Positions 22,683-32,717 are shown, counted from the stretch's first letter. The stretch is DNA of 64,000 bases from DATARH01 sp035550515 (GCA_035550515.1 DASZOZ010000039.1:132933-196932); one strand, 5' to 3'. The notes: generated by a model from the letters alone, not told the origin. Made by a program: numbers and translations.

Positions 22683-22767
22683 CGCCGCCGTCTCCCTTGA
22701 TGTGCGGCCGCCAGGATCGCGGCACCGCTCGGGCAAAGTCAACCGGCGGTACGGCATGTGAGCCGCC

Positions 22768-24693
22768 TCAAAAGCTCAGCCGGGTCTTGAAGACGAGCCC
22801 GGCGTAGAAATAGAGCTCGGCGTCGAGCGCGCGCTTGATGTTTTCGGCGCGGCGGAAGCCGTGCTGCTCGCCCGCGAACAGCAGATAGCCGCACGGGATG
22901 CCGCGGCAGCGGAGGGCGTCGACCATCATCTCGGTCTGGTTCGGCGGGACGATGCGGTCGTCCGCACCCTGGAAGAAGATCACCGGGCAGTCGAGCCCAT
23001 CGACATGGCTGAGCGGCGAGCGCTCGGCATAGAGGTCGGCCCGCTCGGGGTAGGGGCCGATCAGCCAGTCGAGATAACGGCTCTCGAATTTATGCGTATC
23101 GCGGGCGAGGGCGGCGACGTCGCTGACCCCGTAATAGCTGGCCCCACCCTTGAACACGTCGCGCCCGGCCAGCGCCGCCAGCACCGTATAGCCGCCGGCG
23201 CTGCCGCCGGTGATCACCATGCGCTCCGCATCGGCCAGGCCCTGTGCCGCGGCATGGCGCGCGGCATTGACGCAATCGTCGACATCGACGACGCCCCACT
23301 GGCCCTTCAGCCGCTCCCGATAGGCCCGGCCGTAACCGGTGCTGCCGCCGTAATCGACATCGAGCACCGCGATGCCGCGGCTGGCCCAATACTGGATGCC
23401 CAGGCTGAGGCTCGACGAAGCGGACGAGGTCGGGCCGCCATGGCACTTGACGACGAGCGGCGGCCTTTCCTGCGGCGGTCCGGCACAATCCGAATTATGC
23501 GGCGCGTAGTAATTGGCGAAGGCGGTGCGCCCGTTTTCGGTCGGGAATTCGAGGTGTTGCGCGGCGGTGAAATAGCGCTGCAAGGCGGGGTCGGCGGCAC
23601 TGGTCGAGGATTGGCGCAGGATATCGACCGAGCCCGTCTCCGGGTCGATCACCGCGATCGCGCCGGGACCGGTCGGCGAGCCGACACCGCAGACGATTTT
23701 GCCGGCGCCGGCCTGGCGGCAAACCGTCTTGAGCGAGCCGAATTCGGAAAACGCCAGATCGAGCGGCGTGAGCTTGCCGCTGTCGATCTCCAGCCGGGCG
23801 AGCCGGGTCCGGCCGCCTTCGCCGTAGGTGCAGACAAGATGGGCGACCGACAGGAAGGCATAGCTCGACTGGCCGAACACCCATTGCGCCGGACAGAAAT
23901 CCGCCGGGTAGGGGCAGACCGGCCGCACCGCGCCGCCACGACCCGCATCGCAGCGGTAGAGGTTCCACCAGCCGTTGCGGTCGGAGATCAGATACAGCAT
24001 GCCGTCGGGCGACCATTGCGGCTGGGCGACCGACTCGTTGTCCCCGCCGGCGAGCTTGCGAGGGGTGGACAGGCTGCCGTCGACGGCGATGTCGCCGACC
24101 CAGAGCTCGGTCCCTACCCAGGGCATGTTGGGATGGTTCCAACCGAGCCATGCCAGTTGCCGCCCGTCCGGCGACAGGCGCGGCGCGGCATAGAAATCGC
24201 TGCCCTCGACCAGCACCTGTCCGGGATTGGCGGCGGCCAGGTCGACCGCGACGATCGCATTGTCGACCCGCTCGCCGGAATGCGCTTCGCGCACGCCGAT
24301 CCAGCGATTGCGGGCCGCATCGATGATGCCGTCGGCGTAGCGCCAGCGCGTGCCGTCGCCCGGTTCGGGCGTCAACGGCTGCGGTGCGCCCCCCGGCGGC
24401 TGGCGGTACAGCCGCTGGTCGCCGAAATTGCTGAAATAGACCGTGCCGCGATGCACCGTCACCGCGCCGCCGCCATATTCGTGGACGCGGGTGCGCACAT
24501 TGTAGGGCGCCGGCGTCACGTCGCCGCCGTCCTTCCGCACCAGCACGTTCCGGCCGCCTTCGCTCGGCCGGCTCTCCGTCCAATAGATATCGGCGCCATC
24601 GACCGTGACGCCGCCCAGCCCCACCGTCTCGGCAACGATCAGGTCGGAGGTGATCGGCGATCTCCACGCACCGTAGGGCAGGGTTTCGGGCAT
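22768..24693 (-). CDS. S9-family prolyl oligopeptidase-type peptidase
   Basis: A 641-residue serine peptidase with an N-terminal beta-propeller (repeats such as APRLSPDGRQLAWLGW and QPQWSPDGMLYLISD) and a C-terminal alpha/beta-hydrolase domain. The catalytic serine is about Ser498 in TGGSAGGYT, the aspartate lies in QGADDRIVPPNQ and the histidine in GEQHGFR. No signal peptide, so it is likely cytoplasmic and cleaves short peptides or acylaminoacyl peptides. It is 85 bp upstream of the deacylase gene and probably co-transcribed with it. Confidence 0.9.
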   Translation of the reverse strand: MPETLPYGAWRSPITSDLIVAETVGLGGVTVDGADIYWTESRPSEGGRNVLVRKDGGDVTPAPYNVRTRVHEYGGGAVTVHRGTVYFSNFGDQRLYRQPPGGAPQPLTPEPGDGTRWRYADGIIDAARNRWIGVREAHSGERVDNAIVAVDLAAANPGQVLVEGSDFYAAPRLSPDGRQLAWLGWNHPNMPWVGTELWVGDIAVDGSLSTPRKLAGGDNESVAQPQWSPDGMLYLISDRNGWWNLYRCDAGRGGAVRPVCPYPADFCPAQWVFGQSSYAFLSVAHLVCTYGEGGRTRLARLEIDSGKLTPLDLAFSEFGSLKTVCRQAGAGKIVCGVGSPTGPGAIAVIDPETGSVDILRQSSTSAADPALQRYFTAAQHLEFPTENGRTAFANYYAPHNSDCAGPPQERPPLVVKCHGGPTSSASSSLSLGIQYWASRGIAVLDVDYGGSTGYGRAYRERLKGQWGVVDVDDCVNAARHAAAQGLADAERMVITGGSAGGYTVLAALAGRDVFKGGASYYGVSDVAALARDTHKFESRYLDWLIGPYPERADLYAERSPLSHVDGLDCPVIFFQGADDRIVPPNQTEMMVDALRCRGIPCGYLLFAGEQHGFRRAENIKRALDAELYFYAGLVFKTRLSF

Positions 24694-24830
24694 GCTTAGC
24701 CTCGGTTTGTTCCGACGGAAGCCGGAGCCCGTCCGTCAACCGCTTCTGCATCGGCGGGGTGGGTACCGGCTTCCGCCGGTACGAAAGGGACGGGCTGCCT
24801 CTTCGTCCGGCAGGGGGGCTCTCCCATCCG

Positions 24831-25796
24831 TCAGACCGCCTGCGTCACCACGCCGGTGCGGACGGCGTCGGCGATCGCGACGAAGGTGTCGGTGACGGCG
24901 GCGATCCGCTCCGGCGGCACCGGGTAGGGGGCGCGGCCGTCGACGGCGTCGGCGAACGCCTCCAGGTTCACCCGCACGGTTTCGACCTTCGGGTAGCGCA
25001 AGCGCAGCGGCTCGGCCCCGCTCTTGCGGATGACGATGTCGTTGAGGCCGACGGCCTCGGCCGAGCCGTTGCGGCCGAAGACGTGAAGCCGCAGGAAATT
25101 CGGCGTCGAGCGCACGCAGGCGAGCGTGCCGCCCGCACCGCTCACGAATTCCAGCAGCACCGACAGGCTGTCCCACGGGTCCGGCCCGGGTTTCAGCGAC
25201 AGGAGGCGCGCGTGCACGCGCTTGACCGGGCCGGCGACCTGCATCATCGCGTCGAGCAGATGGATGCCGGTGCCGGTCATGCCGCCCGCGGGCGATTCCT
25301 CGGGCTCGTCGCGCCAGGCGGCAAACCCGGCGGCGACCTCGTTGGAGAAATTGCCCTCGACATGGATGAGCGGCCCCAATTCGCCGCTCTCGGCCAGCTT
25401 GATGACCTCGGCGATCGACGAAAAATAGCGCTTGTCGGTGCCGATGCCGAGCACCACGCCGGCGTCGCGGCAGGCGTTGACGGCGCGCGCGGCGCCGTCG
25501 CGGGTCAAGGCGAGCGGCTTCTCGCAGAACACGTGCTTGCCGGCTTGGGCGGCGGCGGCGATCTCGTCGACATGCCTGGTGTGCGGCGTCGCCAGCACGA
25601 CGGCCTTGACGGTCTTGTCGGCCAACGCCGCCGCGAAACCGCCGGCCAGCAGGTGCTGGGTTTCAAGAAAGCCGCGATGCTGCGCCGGGTCGCGGCTGAC
25701 CGCGCGGGTGAAGCGGATCTTGTCGCTCTTGCCCTGCACCGCCTCGACCAGGGTCTTGCCCCAGCGGCCCAGGCCGACGATTGCCGCATCGATCAT
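24831..25796 (-). CDS. Gfo/Idh/MocA-family NAD(P)-dependent oxidoreductase
   Basis: A 321-residue oxidoreductase with an N-terminal Rossmann fold (AAIVGLGRWGKTLVEAV) and the GKHVFCEKPLALT motif whose lysine is the usual catalytic residue. The C-terminal half is the family's substrate-binding beta-sheet domain, with GTGIHLLDAMM. Substrates in this family are sugars, inositols or related polyols; the actual one is unknown. It is divergent from the TauD gene at 25.8 kb with a 46-bp gap, so they likely share a promoter region. Confidence 0.85.
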   Translation of the reverse strand: MIDAAIVGLGRWGKTLVEAVQGKSDKIRFTRAVSRDPAQHRGFLETQHLLAGGFAAALADKTVKAVVLATPHTRHVDEIAAAAQAGKHVFCEKPLALTRDGAARAVNACRDAGVVLGIGTDKRYFSSIAEVIKLAESGELGPLIHVEGNFSNEVAAGFAAWRDEPEESPAGGMTGTGIHLLDAMMQVAGPVKRVHARLLSLKPGPDPWDSLSVLLEFVSGAGGTLACVRSTPNFLRLHVFGRNGSAEAVGLNDIVIRKSGAEPLRLRYPKVETVRVNLEAFADAVDGRAPYPVPPERIAAVTDTFVAIADAVRTGVVTQAV

Positions 25797-25842
25797 CTGC
25801 TGTCATCCTCGCGAAACGCCGGCCCATGCGCGGAGAGCTTAC

Positions 25843-26694
25843 ATGACTTACCGCACGATCACGGTAAACCGTATTTCCGGGGCGCTCGGCGCCGAGATTT
25901 CCGGCGTCGACCTGTCGCAAACGCTCGACGACGCGGTGATCGGCGAAATCCGCCAGGCGCTCGTCGAGAATTGCGTGATCTTTTTCCGCGACCAGCGCCT
26001 GACGCCCGCGCAGCATCTCGCCTTTGGCCGGCGGTTCGGCGAGTTGCAGGTCCACGATTTTGTCGAAGGCATGGCGGACAACGAGGAAATCCTCGAAGTC
26101 CGCAAGGAAGCGGACGAAATGCGCAATTTCGGCGGCGGCTGGCACAGCGATGTGAGCTATCTCGAAAAGCCGGCGCTCGGTTCGGTGCTTTACGCGCATG
26201 AGGTGCCGGCCTATGGCGGCGACACGATGTTCGCCAACCAGTATCTGGCCTACGAGACCCTGTCGGACGGTCTGAAGGACATGCTCGGTGAGATGCGGGC
26301 GATGCACAGCGCGCGCAAATCCTACGGGCTCTATGCGCCGCGCGCCGCCGACAAGGGCAAGCGGTCGATGAACATCCGCTTTACCGACGAGGCGCATGCC
26401 GAGGTCGACCACCCGGTGGTGCGCCGCCATGTCGAGAGCGGCCGAAAATGCCTTTACGTGCACGGCGGTTTCACCACGCGCTTCCAGGACATGACCGAGG
26501 AGGAAAGCGCGCCGCTGCTCAATTACCTTTACCGCCACGCGGTGCGGCCCGAGTTCACCTGCCGCTTTCGCTGGGAGAGGGGCTCGATCGCCTTCTGGGA
26601 CAATCGCTGCGTCCAGCACAACGCGATCAACGACTACCACGGCCAGCGCCGCGTCATGCATCGCGTGACGATCGAGGGCGAACGGCCGGTTTAG
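25843..26694 (+). CDS. TauD-type Fe(II)/2-oxoglutarate dioxygenase
   Basis: A 283-residue taurine-dioxygenase-like enzyme, the same length as E. coli TauD. The ligands are His101 and Asp103 in GGWHSDVSY and His259 in DNRCVQHNAINDY, with the 2-oxoglutarate-binding arginine in RRVMHRVTI. Start ATG 25843 (MTYRTITVNRI); an upstream frame overlaps the divergent Gfo/Idh gene and is not coding. The zinc alcohol dehydrogenase follows after 10 bp. The substrate may be a sulfonate, sulfate ester or other small acid; no taurine transporter is nearby. Confidence 0.9.
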   Translation: MTYRTITVNRISGALGAEISGVDLSQTLDDAVIGEIRQALVENCVIFFRDQRLTPAQHLAFGRRFGELQVHDFVEGMADNEEILEVRKEADEMRNFGGGWHSDVSYLEKPALGSVLYAHEVPAYGGDTMFANQYLAYETLSDGLKDMLGEMRAMHSARKSYGLYAPRAADKGKRSMNIRFTDEAHAEVDHPVVRRHVESGRKCLYVHGGFTTRFQDMTEEESAPLLNYLYRHAVRPEFTCRFRWERGSIAFWDNRCVQHNAINDYHGQRRVMHRVTIEGERPV

Positions 26695-26704
26695 CCGCGA
26701 GGCC

Positions 26705-27832
26705 ATGGCGGAGAAGGACATGGCGGGCCGCTCTTTCCGCGCGGCGGTGCTGCACGAGCCGCGCACCCCGCTCACGATCGAGACGATCACGGCGGCGGCG
26801 TTGAAACCGGGCGACGTGCTGGTGAAGATCATGGCGGCGGGGCTGTGCCACACCGACCTCGAGGTCATCGAAGGGTCGCTGCGCTACCCGATGCCGATCG
26901 TCCTCGGCCACGAGGCGGCGGGCGTGGTCGCGGAGATCGGCCCGCAAACTGAAGGCGTCGCGGTCGGCGACCACGTGATCCTGTCGTGGAACCCGCATTG
27001 CGGGCATTGCTTCTATTGCGACCGCGATCTGCCGATCCTGTGCGAGACCTATCTCGCCCATGGGCCGCAGGCGGTGGCGTTCGACGGTGAAAGCCGTCTG
27101 GCCCGCGGTGACGGCGGCGCGCTGAAGCAGCTGATGTTTCTCGGCGCCTTCGCCGAGTACTGCGTCGTCCCGGCCGAGCAGGCGATCGCCGTGCCGCGGG
27201 AATTGCCGTTCGACCGCGCCTGTCTGATCGGCTGCGGGGTGATGACCGGGGTCGGCGGCGCGCTCAATGTCGCGTCGATCGAATATGGCGGCGTCGCGAT
27301 GGTGATCGGCTGCGGTGCGGTGGGCCTGTCGGCGGTGCAGGGCGCCCGGCTCGCCGGTGCCGGGGAGGTCATCGCCGTCGATCTCGACGATGCGAAGCTG
27401 GCGCTGGCGCGGAAGCTGGGCGCGACGGTGCTGGTCAATGCCCGGCGCGAGGATGCGATCGCCGTCGCCAAGGCCAGGAGCGGCGGGCGCGGCGTCGATA
27501 CCGTGCTGGAGGCGGCGGGCAGTCCGGCCGCCTTCGGGCTCAGCGTCGAGGCGGTGCGGCCCGGCGGCGAGGTGATCTGGCTCGGCAAGACCGATGTCAC
27601 CGCCGAAATCGGGTTCCGCTGGGGCGCGCTGATGGGCGAGAAGCGCATCCGCCGGTCGAGCTACGGCGGGGCACGGCCGGCGCGCGACTTTCCGATGCTG
27701 GCGCGGGCCTATCTCGACGGCCGGCTGCATCTCGACGAGCTGATCACCCGCCGCATCACGCTCGACGAGATCAACGCCGGCTTCGCGGCGTTGAAAGCCG
27801 GCGAGGCGATCCGCAGCGTGGTGGTGTTTTAG
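26705..27832 (+). CDS. Zinc-dependent alcohol dehydrogenase
   Basis: A 370-375-residue MDR-superfamily dehydrogenase. The catalytic zinc ligands lie in GLCHTDLEV and VLGHEAAG, and the structural zinc site in CGHCFYCDRDLPILC. The Rossmann fold is VIGCGAVGLSAVQGARLAGA. It resembles class III/aryl-alcohol types acting on hydroxymethyl or aromatic alcohols. Two ATGs compete: 26705, and 26720 (MAGRSFRAAVLHEP), which has GGAGAAGGAC just before it and may be the true start. Ten bp after the TauD gene and upstream of a VOC protein and an acyl-CoA synthetase: a plausible degradative operon. Confidence 0.88.
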   Translation: MAEKDMAGRSFRAAVLHEPRTPLTIETITAAALKPGDVLVKIMAAGLCHTDLEVIEGSLRYPMPIVLGHEAAGVVAEIGPQTEGVAVGDHVILSWNPHCGHCFYCDRDLPILCETYLAHGPQAVAFDGESRLARGDGGALKQLMFLGAFAEYCVVPAEQAIAVPRELPFDRACLIGCGVMTGVGGALNVASIEYGGVAMVIGCGAVGLSAVQGARLAGAGEVIAVDLDDAKLALARKLGATVLVNARREDAIAVAKARSGGRGVDTVLEAAGSPAAFGLSVEAVRPGGEVIWLGKTDVTAEIGFRWGALMGEKRIRRSSYGGARPARDFPMLARAYLDGRLHLDELITRRITLDEINAGFAALKAGEAIRSVVVF

Positions 27833-27880
27833 GCCGCGCCCGCCGCGCCGGCTGGCGACGGCTCGCAACGACATGAGGCG

Positions 27881-28240
27881 ATGATGATCACCGCGCTCAG
27901 TGCCGTCACCCTGGCGACAGCCGACATGGCCGCGTCGGTGCGGTTCTATCGGCTGTGCGGGTTCGAGATGCTGTATGGCGGCGAGACCGCGGGTTTCACC
28001 AGCTTTCGCGCCGGCGGCGGCTATCTCAACGTCATCGCCCAGCCGGCCGAGGTGACGTGGTGGGGCCGCGCGATCTTTTACGACGACGATGTCGACGGCC
28101 TTTACCGGCGCCTAGTCGCGGCCGGCATCCGCCCGCAGGCGCCGCCGCGCGACGCGCCCTGGGGCGAGCGCTTCTTTCATGTGACCGACCCCGACGGCCA
28201 CGAGATCAGCTTTGCCTGGCCGCTCGCCGCCACTTCGTAA
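27881..28240 (+). CDS. VOC-superfamily (glyoxalase/bleomycin-resistance fold) protein
   Basis: A 119-residue single-module vicinal-oxygen-chelate protein: ITALSAVTLATADMAASVRF begins the first beta-alpha-beta unit, and ERFFHVTDPDGHEISFAWPL gives the C-terminal metal-site motif. Members include dioxygenases, epimerases and resistance proteins; which this is cannot be told. It sits between an alcohol dehydrogenase and an acyl-CoA synthetase on the same strand. Confidence 0.85.
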   Translation: MMITALSAVTLATADMAASVRFYRLCGFEMLYGGETAGFTSFRAGGGYLNVIAQPAEVTWWGRAIFYDDDVDGLYRRLVAAGIRPQAPPRDAPWGERFFHVTDPDGHEISFAWPLAATS

Positions 28241-28312
28241 TCGAGTTTCGCTTTCCCGTTCACATCGGCGGAGCGTTCTGGTTCCCTAGCGGGGTTCCGC
28301 GGGAGGAGACCG

Positions 28313-30001
28313 ATGCCACTGCCGAGTTATGTTCACGGCGCGAGCGCCGTTCCGCTGATCGGCGAGACGATCGGCGGGCATTTCGACCGCATCGTCGAGC
28401 GTTTTCCCGACCGCGATGCGCTGATCGTGCGCCACCAGAACATCCGCTGGGATTACCGCGAATTGCGGCGCGCGGTGGACGCGTTTGCCGCCGGGCTCGT
28501 CGCGCTCGGCCTCAAACCGGGTGAGCGCATCGGCATCTGGTCGCCCAACAATGCCGAATGGGTGATTACCCAGTTCGCCACCGCCAAGGCCGGGCTGATC
28601 CTCGTCAACATCAACCCGGCCTACCGGCTCGCCGAGCTCGAATACGCGCTCAACAAGGCCGGGTGCACGGCGCTCATCACCGCGGCGCGCTTCAGGTCGA
28701 GCGACTATATCGGGATGCTGCGGGAACTGGCGCCCGAACTGGCGCATGCCGCGCCCGGCAATCTCCACGCCGCCAAGCTGCCCGACCTGCGCCTCGTCAT
28801 CACCATCGGCGGCGAGACGCATACCGGCATGGTGCCTTTTGGCGATGTCGCAAAGCTGGGCGGCGATGCGGAGCACCGCCGTCTCGCCGCGCTCGCCGAG
28901 ACCCTGCAATTCGACGAGCCGATCAACATCCAGTTCACCAGCGGCACCACGGGCTTCCCCAAGGGCGCGACGCTGACCCACCACAACATCCTCAACAACG
29001 GCTTCTTTATCGCCAAGGCGATGAGATTCACCGAGCACGACCGGCTGTGCATCCCGGTGCCGCTCTATCATTGCTTCGGCATGGTGCTGGGCAACCTCGC
29101 CTGCCTGACGCATGGCGCGGCGATGGTCTATCCGAGCGAGGCGTTCGAGCCGCTGGCGACGCTGGAGGCGGTCGAGGCCGAACGGTGCACCGCGCTGCAC
29201 GGCGTGCCGACGATGTTCATCGCCGAGATGGACCACCCGGAGTTTCGCCGCTTCGACCTGCAATCGCTGCGCACCGGCATCATGGCGGGCAGCCCGTGCC
29301 CGATCGAGGTCATGAAGCGTGCGGTCGACCAGATGCACCTGTCGCAGATCACCATCGCCTACGGCATGACCGAAACCAGTCCGGTGAGCTTCCAGTCGTC
29401 GACCGACGACCCGCTCGAACGCCGCGTCTCGACCGTCGGCCGCATCTTCCCGCATACCGAGGTCAAGATCGTCGATATCGAGGGCCGGGTCGTGCCGCGC
29501 GGCACCCCGGGAGAATTATGGACGCGCGGCTATTGCGTGATGCTCGGCTATTGGAACGACCCCGAGCGCACGGCCGAAGCGATCGACCGCGCCGGCTGGA
29601 TGAAGACCGGCGATCTCGCGACGCTCGACGACGAGGGTTATTGCAACATCGTCGGCCGAATCAAGGACATGGTGATCCGCGGCGGCGAGAACATCTATCC
29701 GCGCGAGATCGAGGAGTTCCTCTATCGCCACCCCAAGGTCCAGGACGTGCAGGTGGTCGGCGTGCCCGACACGCGTTACGGCGAGGAGCTTTGCGCGTGG
29801 GTCAAGCTGCGCGAGGGCGAGCGGGCGACGCCCGAGGACATCCAGGAATTCTGCAAAGGCCAGATCGCCCATTACAAGATCCCGCGCTACATCAAATTCG
29901 TCGACGGCTTCCCGATGACCGTCACGGGGAAGATCCAGAAATTCCTGATGCGCGAGGAAATGATCCGCGAACTGGGCCTGGCCGAGCAGAAGACGGCGTG
30001 A
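28313..30001 (+). CDS. AMP-binding acyl-CoA synthetase
   Basis: A 562-residue adenylate-forming ligase of the fatty-acyl-CoA synthase type. The AMP motif is FTSGTTGFPKGATLTHHN, followed by YGMTETSPVSF and the hinge region GRIKDMVIRGGENIYPREIE; the C-terminal lysine motif is TVTGKIQKF. It activates a medium-chain, aromatic or other carboxylic acid to its CoA ester. The start ATG 28313 follows GGGAGGAGACCG. It is the likely activating step of the gene group from the TauD gene to the MFS carrier. Confidence 0.9.
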   Translation: MPLPSYVHGASAVPLIGETIGGHFDRIVERFPDRDALIVRHQNIRWDYRELRRAVDAFAAGLVALGLKPGERIGIWSPNNAEWVITQFATAKAGLILVNINPAYRLAELEYALNKAGCTALITAARFRSSDYIGMLRELAPELAHAAPGNLHAAKLPDLRLVITIGGETHTGMVPFGDVAKLGGDAEHRRLAALAETLQFDEPINIQFTSGTTGFPKGATLTHHNILNNGFFIAKAMRFTEHDRLCIPVPLYHCFGMVLGNLACLTHGAAMVYPSEAFEPLATLEAVEAERCTALHGVPTMFIAEMDHPEFRRFDLQSLRTGIMAGSPCPIEVMKRAVDQMHLSQITIAYGMTETSPVSFQSSTDDPLERRVSTVGRIFPHTEVKIVDIEGRVVPRGTPGELWTRGYCVMLGYWNDPERTAEAIDRAGWMKTGDLATLDDEGYCNIVGRIKDMVIRGGENIYPREIEEFLYRHPKVQDVQVVGVPDTRYGEELCAWVKLREGERATPEDIQEFCKGQIAHYKIPRYIKFVDGFPMTVTGKIQKFLMREEMIRELGLAEQKTA

Positions 30002-30068
30002 TGCGGAGCGAAGCGGAGCCTCGCAGGACGCAACGTCCCGAATCCAGCTGCCAATTGGGGGAAAGCAC

Positions 30069-31247
30069 ATGACCAAAATCGCCTCCGTCGCCACCTATCC
30101 CGTCTCCGTTCCGCGGCCGCAGCCGGTGTGGACGGCGCATGAACGGTCGACGGCGTGGAACGCGATCCTCACTGAGGTGAAGAGCGACGACGGGCTGGTC
30201 GGCCACGGCATCATCCATGCCGGGCCGGCGCCGCGGGTCTGCGAGTACGTCGCCAGGTTCGGCGAGTTCGTCCACGGCATGGATGCGCTGGCGACGACGG
30301 CGGTGTGGGAGCGACTGTTCGCGCTGACCTCGCCGCGGCCGGGTGCGATAGACGGGCGGGCGGATATCCCGGCGCCGATCGCCCGGCCGGACCGGACCGT
30401 GGCAATGGCGGCGCTGGGCGGTATCGACATCGCGCTGTGGGATCTGAAGGGCAAGGCCGCGGGCCTGCCGGTCTATCGGCTGCTGGGCGGCGAGAACCGC
30501 CCGCTGCACACCTATGCGACGGGCGGCTATTACCGCGGCGTCGGCGATGCGGAATACGGTGAGGAGCTGGCCGCTTTCCTCGATCTCGGCTACCGCGCGG
30601 TGAAGCTTAAATGCGGTGCCGGCTCGGTCGAACGGGAGGCGGCGCGGACCGCCACCGTGCGCAAGGTCATCGGCGACGCGCCGGACCTCATGCTCGATAT
30701 GAACGCACCCTACGATCTGCCTGATTGCATTGATTTTGCCCGCCGCGTCGAAGCGTCGAACATCTTCTGGCTCGAGGAGCCGCTGCACTGGTATCTGCAA
30801 CCGGCGGATTTTGCCCGGCTCGCGGCGGCGACGACGATCCCGCTGGCGCATGGCGAGCGCGAGCTGACCCGCTTTGCGGTGCGCGACTTCGTCACCATCG
30901 GCGGCATCCGCTATGTGCAGTTCGACGCGACGCGCGCTGGCGGCTTTACCGAGGCGCTGCGCGTGGCGCAGCTTGCCGAGCAGCACGGCGCCGTCGTCGC
31001 GCCGCATACCGCGCCGGAACTGCACGGCCACCTGGTGCTGGCGATGCCGCGCTGCACCTTTGGCGTCGAGTCGCATGGCGGCCCGGATAGCGACCCTTTG
31101 CATTACGGGCTGTTTCAGGAGCATCCGCATTTGCATGACGGCAAGCTGGTGATCTCCGACAAGCCCGGTTTCGGCCTGGAGATCGATTGGGACTTTGTCA
31201 GGAAGCACGCGGCGACGGGGAGCACCGGCAGCGCATTCGGCAGCTGA
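30069..31247 (+). CDS. Mandelate racemase/muconate lactonizing enzyme family protein
   Basis: A 392-residue enolase-superfamily enzyme. The catalytic lysine is in YRAVKLKCGAGS, the metal ligands in LMLDMNAPYD and FWLEEPLHWY, then AHGERELTRF, and the C-terminal acid/base area PHTAPELHGHL contains histidines as in the mandelate racemase or sugar-acid dehydratase branches. It could be an acid-sugar dehydratase. It starts 67 bp after the acyl-CoA synthetase gene and is followed by an MFS carrier. Confidence 0.87.
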   Translation: MTKIASVATYPVSVPRPQPVWTAHERSTAWNAILTEVKSDDGLVGHGIIHAGPAPRVCEYVARFGEFVHGMDALATTAVWERLFALTSPRPGAIDGRADIPAPIARPDRTVAMAALGGIDIALWDLKGKAAGLPVYRLLGGENRPLHTYATGGYYRGVGDAEYGEELAAFLDLGYRAVKLKCGAGSVEREAARTATVRKVIGDAPDLMLDMNAPYDLPDCIDFARRVEASNIFWLEEPLHWYLQPADFARLAAATTIPLAHGERELTRFAVRDFVTIGGIRYVQFDATRAGGFTEALRVAQLAEQHGAVVAPHTAPELHGHLVLAMPRCTFGVESHGGPDSDPLHYGLFQEHPHLHDGKLVISDKPGFGLEIDWDFVRKHAATGSTGSAFGS

Positions 31248-31420
31248 GGCATGAGGCCGTGCGTCAGACTGATGTAATGCGCCGCGCATGTTCTAGCGCA
31301 TGGTCATGTGATCCAAGTAATCGATGTCATCTGGTGCAATAGACACTCCTTAACCCCGGCCATACGGTCGCGGATAAGGCCCGGAAACTGGGCCCGAACC
31401 GAACAGAGGAGTGCTTCGCG

Positions 31421-32701
31421 ATGGCGATTGCAGCCGGCGACGTGCGTGTGCCTTGGTGGAAGGAACCGACCAAGGATCAATGGTATGCCTATCTTGCGGC
31501 GTGGCTGGGCTGGACGCTCGACGCCTTCGACTTCACCGTATTCCTGCTGATCATGGTGCCGATCGCCAAGGAATTTGGCGTTCCGCTGACGGATGTCGCG
31601 ATCGTCTTCACCCTGACCTTGTGGATGCGGCTGCTCGGCGCCACCGCCGCCGGCTGGATGGCCGACCGGCTGGGCCGCAAGAAGCCGTTGATGATTTCGA
31701 TCGCCTGGTTCTCGGTCTGCAACTTCATCGCCGGGTTCAGCCCGAGCTTCTGGTTTCTGCTGCTGTTCCGCACCTTGCTCGGCATCGGCATGGGCGCCGA
31801 GTGGCCGTGCGGCGCCGCCTTGGCCATGGAGCAATGGCCGCAGCGGTCGCGCGGACTGATGAGCGGCGTGCTGCAAGGCTCCTGGGGACTCGGCTTCCTG
31901 TTGTCGAGCGCGTGCTATTGGCTGCTGTTCGACCGGTTCGGCTGGCGCGGCATGCTGTGGATCGGCATCGCGCCGGCGCTGGCGATCGTCTATGTGCGGT
32001 TCTTCGTCAAGGAGCCCGAGGTCTGGGTCGAAAACCAGAAGCTGCAGAAGGCGCAGAAGCGCGAGGTGAAGGTCCCGCTGGCGGCGATCTTCCGGCGCGG
32101 CATCATCGGCAATGTGCTCAATGCCTGCTGGTTCCAGTGCGCCGGGTTCGTCACCTACTATTCGATCAACGCGCTGTTCGCGACCCACCTGCAAAAGGAT
32201 TTGGGTTTGTCGACGGCGCTGATCGCCACCCCGCTGATCCTCTCCAACCTCTTCGTGTTTATTGCGAGCACGTTCTGGGGGCTGGTTTCCGACCGGATCG
32301 GCCGGCGCGGGGCGATGATCATCCCGGCCTGCGTGTCGCTGATCATCACGCCGATCTATCTGCTGACCGACAACACGACGATCATCGTGCTCGGCTTCAT
32401 CCTCCAGGGCTTCTTTGCCGGCGGCGCGATGTACGGGCAGATCCCGGCGTATCTGAATGAACGGTATCCCACCGAGGTGCGTGCGACCGCCTCGGCCTTC
32501 AGCTACCATATCGGAGCGATCGCCGGCGGGATGGTGCCGCCGATCCTGACGTTCTTCGCCACCGACCCGTCATGGAATATCGGTTTCGCGATCCCCATGC
32601 TGATCGGGACGATGCTCGGGCTCGTCAACTTTATCGTTTCGCTGGTCCTCGGGCCCGAAACCAAGGACCGGGAGATGGTGCCCGACCTCGTCGTCGCATA
32701 G
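31421..32701 (+). CDS. MFS transporter, sialate/aromatic-acid:H+ symporter type
   Basis: A 426-residue permease with about 12 membrane segments. The MFS signature MADRLGRKKPLMIS follows the second-third segment loop, and WLGWTLDAFDFTVFLLIM in segment 1 with its two aspartates is typical of the NanT/ShiA-like metabolite:proton symporters for organic acids. The start ATG 31421 has a GAGGAG site. It ends the plus-strand group of catabolic genes and probably imports their substrate; a strong terminator follows. Confidence 0.88.
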   Translation: MAIAAGDVRVPWWKEPTKDQWYAYLAAWLGWTLDAFDFTVFLLIMVPIAKEFGVPLTDVAIVFTLTLWMRLLGATAAGWMADRLGRKKPLMISIAWFSVCNFIAGFSPSFWFLLLFRTLLGIGMGAEWPCGAALAMEQWPQRSRGLMSGVLQGSWGLGFLLSSACYWLLFDRFGWRGMLWIGIAPALAIVYVRFFVKEPEVWVENQKLQKAQKREVKVPLAAIFRRGIIGNVLNACWFQCAGFVTYYSINALFATHLQKDLGLSTALIATPLILSNLFVFIASTFWGLVSDRIGRRGAMIIPACVSLIITPIYLLTDNTTIIVLGFILQGFFAGGAMYGQIPAYLNERYPTEVRATASAFSYHIGAIAGGMVPPILTFFATDPSWNIGFAIPMLIGTMLGLVNFIVSLVLGPETKDREMVPDLVVA

Positions 32702-32717
32702 GCCGGGCCGGCGCAAA

